Made by a program: the position numbers and the translations under genes. A stretch of 5,625 nt of DNA from Verrucomicrobiota bacterium. GTDB lineage: Bacteria; Verrucomicrobiota; Verrucomicrobiia; Limisphaerales; UBA1100. The notes beneath the pieces were generated by a model that saw only the letters and a program-made list of their open reading frames with translations, searched no databases and was not told where the DNA came from. The DNA lies in assembly GCA_028872685.1 (NCBI GenBank), contig JAPKEI010000191.1, positions 1-5,625 of the forward strand, given 5' to 3'. Shown here piece after piece: positions 1 to 5,068 of this stretch. Within the stretch, counting starts at the first letter, position 1. Every line of letters begins with the position of its first letter.

Positions 1-1429
1 AGGATTCCAAGGGATCGTTCTTCATGTTGTAAAGTTCCCAAGCCGGCGGAGTTTGGTTTTGCCCCTTATAATCCGCACCATAGAAATAGATTAACTTCCA
101 TTCTTTTGTGCGAATCCCCACATGCCCGGGATTATCATGGTGAGCCATGTGCATCCAGTAACGGTAGTAAGCCTCATTGGGCCAGTTGGCCGGCTCAATA
201 CCAGTTTCGCAGATGGACTTAAAACTACGACCCTGCATATACGCTGGCGTCTTAATTCCGGCGAATTCCAGCATGGTCGGCGCAAAATCAACGTTACCGA
301 CAATGGCATCCTCCCGTTGTCCAGCCTTGATAGTTTTGGGGTAACGAATCAATAAAGGCATGCGCATCGCTTCCTCATACATCCATCGTTTGTCCTGATA
401 ATCGTGTTCGCCCAGCATGAAACCTTGATCGCCGGTATAGATAATGACGGTATTATCCATCTGACCAGTTTTCTCGAGATAAGCGAAAAGCCGTTTCAGG
501 TTATCATCCACTCCCTTGACGCACCGCAGATATTTTCTGAGATAAGCATTGTAGGCCAGTTTTTGAATCTGCTTATCGGTCAACTTGGACGGATCATAAT
601 CCTGAGGAAAATCCTGAGGAAATCGTTTTGGTAAATCCACAGCATAAGAACGACGTGGATTGCGATTACCTATGGAGGTGCCGATGTGCGGGATGAGTTC
701 GTCCTGATAGCCACGGGTGGCGATGGATCCAAAGCTGGCCGGATGCGACTCAATAAGATTCTTCGGCTGGGGAATATCGACATCAGAGAGATAGTCATTA
801 TAACGGTGGGCATGTTCAAAATAATCGTGTGGAGCCTTATAATGGTGCATTAGGAAGAAGGGCTTTGAGTCATCACGCTCTTCCTTGAACCATTTCAATG
901 TCTGATCAGTAATCGCATCAGAAGAATGTTTGCCCGGAAATTTGATTAGGTTCTTCGGCCAAGGCTTGTCACCGCGAATACGAAATTCCGGATCGTGGAA
1001 CTTTCCCTGCCCAGGAAGCACACTGTAGAAATCAAAATCTGCCGGCTCTTTCTTAAGGTGCCATTTACCGATCATCGCAGTTTGATAACCGGCCTTTTTC
1101 ATTTCCCGAGCCAAATGCTGACGACCGCCTTCAATCCCCCCACGCAAATCATGTACTCCGCAAGTATGCGCATATTGCCCAGTAATAATAGTTGCCCGAC
1201 TTGGTGCACAGATCGCGTTGGAGCAAAAAGCGTTCTCAAAGAGAATGCCTTCCTTGGCCAGTCGATCAATTGTTGGTGTCGGGTTTAACTTGGCCAAACG
1301 GCTCCCGTAGGCACCAATAGCCTGCGAAGTGTGGTCATCAGACATGATATAAAGAATGTTGGGCCGCTCAGTCGCCCATATTATTTGCCCCGTGAATGCG
1401 GCAATAACAATTATGATTAGTTTTTTCAT
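1..1429 (-). CDS. Exported sulfatase, Cys-type (C-terminus cut by window edge)
   Basis: This is a type I sulfatase of the alkaline-phosphatase fold, which hydrolyses sulfate esters on a sugar or polysaccharide outside the cytoplasm. I translated it by hand from the ATG at 1429; the frame stays open for 476 codons to the window edge. Residues 1-19 form a signal peptide (MKK, then a run of Ile/Val/Ala, likely cleaved after IWA). RPNILYIMSDD holds the metal-binding Asp31 and Asp32. CAPSR at 74-78 is the sulfatase signature, with Cys74 expected to become formylglycine. GKWHL gives Lys122 and His124, YKAPH gives Lys198 and His201, GDQG gives Asp334 and Gln335, and DKRWMYEE gives Lys347. The LGEH...DKR...YEE block and the YYRYW...GIRT...KLIYFYG block resemble the N-acetylglucosamine-6-sulfatase/choline-sulfatase-like branch, but substrate cannot be read from this. 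The break follows the ELYNMKNDP motif, so probably only a few dozen residues are missing. It starts 7 bases after the aldolase stop, with no Shine-Dalgarno. A formylglycine-generating enzyme is required and is not in the window. Confidence 0.95.
   Translation of the reverse strand, partial: MKKLIIIVIAAFTGQIIWATERPNILYIMSDDHTSQAIGAYGSRLAKLNPTPTIDRLAKEGILFENAFCSNAICAPSRATIITGQYAHTCGVHDLRGGIEGGRQHLAREMKKAGYQTAMIGKWHLKKEPADFDFYSVLPGQGKFHDPEFRIRGDKPWPKNLIKFPGKHSSDAITDQTLKWFKEERDDSKPFFLMHHYKAPHDYFEHAHRYNDYLSDVDIPQPKNLIESHPASFGSIATRGYQDELIPHIGTSIGNRNPRRSYAVDLPKRFPQDFPQDYDPSKLTDKQIQKLAYNAYLRKYLRCVKGVDDNLKRLFAYLEKTGQMDNTVIIYTGDQGFMLGEHDYQDKRWMYEEAMRMPLLIRYPKTIKAGQREDAIVGNVDFAPTMLEFAGIKTPAYMQGRSFKSICETGIEPANWPNEAYYRYWMHMAHHDNPGHVGIRTKEWKLIYFYGADYKGQNQTPPAWELYNMKNDPLES
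599..622. repeat. Perfect 12-bp tandem duplication inside the sulfatase gene
   Basis: Two adjacent identical copies of atcctgaggaaa (plus strand) lie at 599-610 and 611-622. On the coding strand they encode FPQD twice, residues 270-273 and 274-277, in a surface-like insert between the KAPH and GDQG motifs. The unit is a multiple of three, so the frame is kept. It looks like a recent in-frame slippage duplication. Confidence 0.8.
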
Positions 1430-1436
1430 TTTTAAA

Positions 1437-2057
1437 TTATTGAAAACTTACCGATTTCACAGCTTCCGCAGTCAATCGTGTGACCTCACTCCAGCGACCC
1501 TCGCGTAGTAGTTTGGGGTTCACCATCCAACTCCCGCCACAGGCGAGCACGTTGGGTAGTTGCAAGTAGTCGACTAAGTTCCTCGCGTTGATGCCGCCGG
1601 TGGGGATGAAGCTTACTTCGCCGTACGGCCCACTAAAAGCCTTCAGTGTGCGCACACCTCCAAAGGCTTCGGCGGGGTAAAACTTCACCACGTTCAAGCC
1701 GTGTTCGAGCGCCAATTCTAGATCCGTTGGCGTGGCGATGCCGGGGAAAATAGGCACGTTATTCTCCACGCACCACGCAACGGTGCGTGGATTGAAGCCG
1801 GGGGTGACGATGAATTGCGCGCCGGCCTCCACTGAGGCCTGAGCTTGCTCGACGCTGTGGACGCTGCCCGCGCCGAGCAAAAAATCATTGCGATTGGACA
1901 ATGCGCGGATGGAATCTAATCCAGCCTCGGTGCGCAGGGTGATTTCCGCGCAAGGCAAACCCGCCTCGCAAAGAGCTCCAGCCAAGGGCTCCGCATCGGC
2001 GGCGGCTTCCAATGCGACCACTGGAATTAGCTTCAGCGATTGGAGCCGACTGATCAT
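1437..2057 (-). CDS. KDPG/KHG-type class I aldolase (2-keto-3-deoxy acid aldolase)
   Basis: This 206-residue protein belongs to the Eda family of cytoplasmic class I aldolases, which split 2-keto-3-deoxy-6-phosphogluconate or related 2-keto-3-deoxy sugar acids into pyruvate and an aldehyde. The family landmarks are in order: IPVV at 11-14, EITLRT at 38-43 with the catalytic Glu38, GAGSV at 62-66, TPGF at 85-88, PGIATP at 105-110, VKFYPAE with the Schiff-base Lys125, PTGGI at 152-156 and CGGSWMV near 173-179. Length is close to the roughly 210 residues usual for the family. The ATG at 2057 overlaps the stop of the upstream lactonase as ATGA, implying translational coupling. The lactonase partner suggests a 2-keto-3-deoxy acid from a hexuronate, fuconate or similar, rather than the classical Entner-Doudoroff substrate; this is inference. 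Active-site motifs alone do not separate KDPG, KDPGal and unphosphorylated substrates, so no gene symbol is assigned. Confidence 0.93.
   Translation of the reverse strand: MISRLQSLKLIPVVALEAAADAEPLAGALCEAGLPCAEITLRTEAGLDSIRALSNRNDFLLGAGSVHSVEQAQASVEAGAQFIVTPGFNPRTVAWCVENNVPIFPGIATPTDLELALEHGLNVVKFYPAEAFGGVRTLKAFSGPYGEVSFIPTGGINARNLVDYLQLPNVLACGGSWMVNPKLLREGRWSEVTRLTAEAVKSVSFQ
2054..2057 (-). promoter_or_regulatory. ATGA stop/start overlap coupling lactonase and aldolase
   Basis: The TGA stop of the lactonase (2056-2054) and the ATG of the aldolase (2057-2055) share bases as ATGA. There is no clear Shine-Dalgarno before the ATG, only a weak CGGAA, so the aldolase probably depends on reinitiation by ribosomes finishing the lactonase. 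This fits two enzymes of one cytoplasmic pathway made in balanced amounts. Confidence 0.7.
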
Positions 2058-2890
2058 TCGGCAATTCCGTAAAATCGGCGCGCGGTGCCTTCAAAGATTT
2101 CGTAGGTTTCATCGTCACTGATTGGGCCAAGCACTTCTTTGAGCGCATCGTGTACTTGTTCGTAGCTGCCGGCCAATTCGCACACGGGCCAGTCGCTGCC
2201 GAACATGCAACGCTTTGGCCCGAACAACTCCAAACCAGCGTCAACATAAGGCTTGAGATCAGCGGGCTTCCAATCTCCCCAATCAGCCTCGGTAATCATA
2301 CCTGAAAGTTTGAGGTAAATGTTCTCATGCTGCGCAGCGGCCTTAAGCTGTGGCAACCAGTCATCTTGGGACTGCTCCTTAATCTTTGGTTTTGAGAGAT
2401 GGTCAATCACCATCGGTAGTTCAGGCAGTTCACGACCGAGTTGGTCAGCGTGCTTGAGATGCTGAACGTAAAAAAGCAGATCGAATGGCACACGGTGTTT
2501 CTCTAACACCTTCAGTCCACGAATAATCTCAGGACGGATGATGAAATCATTATCCGGCTCGTCCTGTGTGATGTGACGAACGCCAACGAACTTTGGATGA
2601 TTCTTGAATTCCAACAATTGCTCCTCGCACGCCTCGCTGGCCAAATCCACCCAACCCACAACACCCACCAGCCAGTCAACCTCTTCAGCCATTCCAAGCA
2701 CCCAGCGGTTCTCTTCAACATTATGCTGCGTCTGCACAAAAATACTTTGCTGCATCCCGACGGCATCAAGATGCGGTTTAAGATCTACTGGGAGATAATC
2801 ACGCCGGATGGCCGCAAGATTCGGATCGTCCAGCCATGCGTAATCGAAGGGCTTACTCAATTGCCAAAAATGGTGGTGGGCATCGATCAT
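2054..2890 (-). CDS. Amidohydrolase-2/COG3618 sugar lactonase, L-fuconolactonase-like
   Basis: This is a 278-residue cytoplasmic TIM-barrel hydrolase of the amidohydrolase-2 family, the group containing L-fuconolactone, L-rhamnono-1,4-lactone and 2-pyrone-4,6-dicarboxylate hydrolases. It probably opens a sugar lactone to the aldonic acid. The protein begins MIDAHHHFWQ, with the HxH pair His5 and His7 that is diagnostic for the family. VRH at 104-106, VIDHLSKP at 161-168 (His164), YLKLSG at 192-197 and FGSDWPV at 230-236 (catalytic-type Asp233) follow in the expected order. I chose the ATG at 2890 over one at 2977 because the longer form would add 29 unrelated residues before the HxH start and overlap the preceding sulfatase. 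The chosen start lies one base after that sulfatase's stop. There is no signal peptide, so it acts inside the cell, downstream of the exported sulfatases. The exact lactone cannot be told from sequence; fucono- or rhamnonolactone is favoured by family resemblance. Confidence 0.9.
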   Translation of the reverse strand: MIDAHHHFWQLSKPFDYAWLDDPNLAAIRRDYLPVDLKPHLDAVGMQQSIFVQTQHNVEENRWVLGMAEEVDWLVGVVGWVDLASEACEEQLLEFKNHPKFVGVRHITQDEPDNDFIIRPEIIRGLKVLEKHRVPFDLLFYVQHLKHADQLGRELPELPMVIDHLSKPKIKEQSQDDWLPQLKAAAQHENIYLKLSGMITEADWGDWKPADLKPYVDAGLELFGPKRCMFGSDWPVCELAGSYEQVHDALKEVLGPISDDETYEIFEGTARRFYGIAE

Positions 2891-2891
2891 G

Positions 2892-4334
2892 TCAGTCGTT
2901 CTTCGGCCCGTAGATATGTTTTCCGTTGCGGGCGGATTGAATGGCCTTTTGTGTGTCCATTGGTGAACCAGGATCACCCTGACTCTTCATCCACCGGTCC
3001 AGTTCAGCACGCATTCGGTTCAAGCGCGTCGCCTGAGACTTGTCGCCCACAAGATTGTTCATTTCATATTTGTCCTGAACGGTGTGGTATAACTGCTCAG
3101 CCGGCCGGCGCATGTAGCGCTTGACCAGCTTGTAGGTATGCGGATTGGCCCAAGCATCCCGCACCCAAGTAGCCCAATAGGGATTATTCAAGGTGGCTTT
3201 ACCGCTCATGCCCATAAGATGTTTCTCAATGTAAATTTCATCGGGACGTAGGTTGCGGATGTATCTGTAAGTCCCGTCGCTTACGGTACGAATAGGATAC
3301 GAGGGGCCTTCGGGGATGTTGTTGTGCATGCCGTAAACAAAATCGCGATGTTTGTCTGTCTTACCCAAAAGAACGGGAAGGAAACTCCTCCCATCAGGTT
3401 GATAGTCCAATTTACTGACACCTCCTTCACCACGGTTTTCGGCTGCCGCCAGCAAAGTCGGCAGCACATCAGCATATTGCACCAGCGCATCAGTACGTTT
3501 ACCTGAAGGCACTTTGCCGGGCCAGCGAGCGATAAGACCGGTGTGCAGACCAGTGTCCCAGTTGGTCCATTTGCAACCAGGGAACTGCGAGCCCTGTTCC
3601 GATGTGAAGAGAACAAGTGTGTCCTTAGCTTGGCCGCTTTTCTCAAGCGTCTGCAGTATTTCGCCCACCTGACCATCCATGTATGTGATCTCGGCAAGAT
3701 ACTTGCCAAAATCCTCACGTGTACGCGGAGTGTCAGCAATGTTCGGCGGCAGCTTGATTTTCTTTGGAGGATACTGTGAGGCATCGCCCATCACCCAAGG
3801 CACATGAGGCTCCACCAACGCAATCACGAGGCAAAAGGGCTCTTCATCCTTGCCGATGAATTCACCAATTCCTGCCAAGTCATGCGGTCGGGTCGGATTC
3901 CGCACACAACTCGCATCAAAGCCCGGCACCTTCTCGAACGGAAAAGCCTTGGCCGGCTTCACGTGCACCTTGCCCGCAATCCCCACGCGATAACCCAGCT
4001 CACGCAAATAATGCGGCATGCTCGTCACTGTCGGTCGGCTTGCGGAATGGTTCCACGCACAGCCATTGCGCATCGCGTACTGGCCGGAGAACAATTCTGC
4101 ACGACTCGGTTGGCACATCGCCACACCGAGGTAGGCACGGTTGAACGTCAACCCCTGCGAAGCCAATCGATCAATGTTTGGCGTCTTCGCATTCTGCCCG
4201 CCGAACAACGGCAGATCATTGTACGTACAGTCATCGGCCATGATAATAAGGACATTCGGCTGCCTGTCCGCGTACGCCGTGAACCCGGCAACCGCAAGGC
4301 TCAATACAATCGGTAGGATGATTTTCTTGTGCAT
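2892..4334 (-). CDS. Exported sulfatase, Cys-type, with variant metal-site motif (complete)
   Basis: This complete 480-residue type I sulfatase hydrolyses sulfate esters, or possibly N-sulfate, on a glycan outside the cytoplasm. A signal peptide (MHKK, then a hydrophobic stretch to about residue 22, ending TAYA) precedes RQPNVLIIMADD with the metal ligands Asp34 and Asp35. CQPSR at 74-78 carries Cys74, the formylglycine precursor. GKVHV gives Lys122 and His124, EPHVPW gives His177, and KWTNWDTG gives Lys255, which aligns with the usual catalytic lysine. Where most relatives have TSDNG or GDHG, this protein has TSEQG (Glu246, Gln247), and GKWHL has become GKVHV. C-terminal landmarks are ARWPG, YADVLPTLL and the QLYHTVQDKYEMNNL block. 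No Shine-Dalgarno is visible before the ATG at 4334, which lies 14 bases after the DUF1287 stop. The Cys, Lys and His sites share residue numbers 74, 122 and 124 with the other sulfatase here, but the intervening sequence is clearly different, so the two probably act on different linkages. Confidence 0.95.
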   Translation of the reverse strand: MHKKIILPIVLSLAVAGFTAYADRQPNVLIIMADDCTYNDLPLFGGQNAKTPNIDRLASQGLTFNRAYLGVAMCQPSRAELFSGQYAMRNGCAWNHSASRPTVTSMPHYLRELGYRVGIAGKVHVKPAKAFPFEKVPGFDASCVRNPTRPHDLAGIGEFIGKDEEPFCLVIALVEPHVPWVMGDASQYPPKKIKLPPNIADTPRTREDFGKYLAEITYMDGQVGEILQTLEKSGQAKDTLVLFTSEQGSQFPGCKWTNWDTGLHTGLIARWPGKVPSGKRTDALVQYADVLPTLLAAAENRGEGGVSKLDYQPDGRSFLPVLLGKTDKHRDFVYGMHNNIPEGPSYPIRTVSDGTYRYIRNLRPDEIYIEKHLMGMSGKATLNNPYWATWVRDAWANPHTYKLVKRYMRRPAEQLYHTVQDKYEMNNLVGDKSQATRLNRMRAELDRWMKSQGDPGSPMDTQKAIQSARNGKHIYGPKND

Positions 4335-4348
4335 AAAATTGATGTTAC

Positions 4349-5044
4349 TTAGCGGGGCCGATTTGGAACGATCTTTAACCGAAAGTGGCCTGTGATTTTA
4401 AAGGCGAACAACGTGTTCTCCTCTTTTGTTCCTGAACCTATGTTGTGAATGACCAGTGGGGTGCCATCCTCCGCCTTTTTGTCACTCACGATCATTATGT
4501 GCGGTCGCTTTCCAACCAAACAGGCAACCAAGTCTCCGGCAAGATAATCTCTTTTGTTTTTGCTCGCACCCAGTGAATAGCCCTTTCTCTCAAAATAACA
4601 ACTTAGGTTGGGAACACGCCGATGATCGATGTTGCGATCGGTTTTCTTCAATCCCCATATCTTGGGATATTTGGCGAAGGCCTTCTTCATGTCCTCGTGC
4701 ACCAGCTTTTGCAAGTCCAGTCCGGCTCCCTTGCGTAATGCCCGGATGATAACATCCGTGCAAACTCCACGCTCAAGGGGCACATCACCATCCGGATATT
4801 TCAGCCCAACGTAAGCCGGGTCATACATCGTCGTCTGTCCAATTTGAGTTCGAGCCGCCTGGACAATGGGAGACGCTACAACAACCGACTTGCCGGCAGT
4901 CTCTTTGGCAACCTGATTGCCAGGGTCATCGGAAGCTGACTGCACCCGACCGCACCCCAACCACAAGCCAAGGAACCCAATCGCCAGTGCACATTGGCAC
5001 GACTTCCATCCCCTGCCCTTGGCGAAGCCCCTCAAGTCCCTCAC
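4349..5044 (-). CDS. DUF1287 family exported protein (NlpC/P60-like cysteine fold)
   Basis: This 231-residue protein belongs to DUF1287, the family of Escherichia coli YijF, whose biochemical function I do not know to be established. Residues 63-151 carry its hallmarks: AARTQIGQTTMYDPAYV, YPDGDVP, GVCTDVIIRALR with Cys95, LVHEDM, WGL and NIDHRRVPNL, then AGDLVAC at 169-175 and RPHIMIVSD with His182. Cys95 and His182 are placed like the nucleophile and histidine of NlpC/P60-type peptidases or amidases, so a cell-wall or amide-cleaving role is possible but inferred. The basic N-terminus, hydrophobic 19-30 and Cys31 after WLG suggest a lipoprotein signal; Trp at -3 is atypical for a lipobox, so plain secretion is the alternative. 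The start is GTG at 5044, because no ATG occurs before the mature domain and a later start would remove the signal. The GTG overlaps the arylsulfatase stop as GTGA, and an AAAGG lies 9 bases upstream. Its placement among sulfatases is unusual and not explained by known function. Confidence 0.9.
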   Translation of the reverse strand: MRDLRGFAKGRGWKSCQCALAIGFLGLWLGCGRVQSASDDPGNQVAKETAGKSVVVASPIVQAARTQIGQTTMYDPAYVGLKYPDGDVPLERGVCTDVIIRALRKGAGLDLQKLVHEDMKKAFAKYPKIWGLKKTDRNIDHRRVPNLSCYFERKGYSLGASKNKRDYLAGDLVACLVGKRPHIMIVSDKKAEDGTPLVIHNIGSGTKEENTLFAFKITGHFRLKIVPNRPR

Positions 5045-5068
5045 TTTTTTTGGCCTTTATTTTTCTCC
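5041..5068 (-). promoter_or_regulatory. GTGA coupling site with A-AAA-AAG slippery heptamer and upstream GGAG
   Basis: On the coding strand the arylsulfatase ends CAA AAA AAG TGA. The last seven bases before the stop, A-AAA-AAG in zero-frame phasing, equal the dnaX-type slippery heptamer (5050 down to 5044). GGAG lies at 5068-5065, 14 bases upstream, and AAAGG at 5058-5054. The GTG start of the next gene is in the -1 frame and shares GTGA with the stop. AAAGG is well spaced (9 bases) to serve as the ribosome binding site for that GTG. The site therefore supports coupled reinitiation for certain and programmed -1 frameshifting as a possibility. No strong downstream hairpin was identified by eye. 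Confidence 0.5.

Noticed and set aside
1430..1440. A+T-rich stretch between aldolase and sulfatase as a possible promoter
   Set aside because: Only 7 bases separate the genes and no -35/-10 pair with correct spacing could be made out, so readthrough within the operon is simpler.
1885..2247. 120-codon minus-strand frame crossing the lactonase/aldolase junction
   Set aside because: It is an out-of-frame shadow of the two overlapping genes, both of which carry intact catalytic motifs.
2891..2977. 29-codon N-terminal extension of the lactonase from an ATG at 2977
   Set aside because: The extension would lie inside the sulfatase reading region and precede the MIDAHHHFW start typical of the family, so the ATG at 2890 is preferred.
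2573..3124. 183-codon plus-strand open frame opposite the lactonase and sulfatase
   Set aside because: It spans the junction of two confidently identified minus-strand genes, shows no domain and has no plausible promoter or neighbour.
3804..4316. 170-codon plus-strand open frame opposite the complete sulfatase
   Set aside because: It is antisense to conserved sulfatase motifs including CQPSR; its His/Arg-rich composition is that of a complementary-frame artefact.
5045..5051. Plus-strand run of seven T residues as a possible terminator
   Set aside because: No GC-rich inverted repeat precedes it, no plus-strand gene ends there, and it is explained by Lys codons at the arylsulfatase C-terminus.
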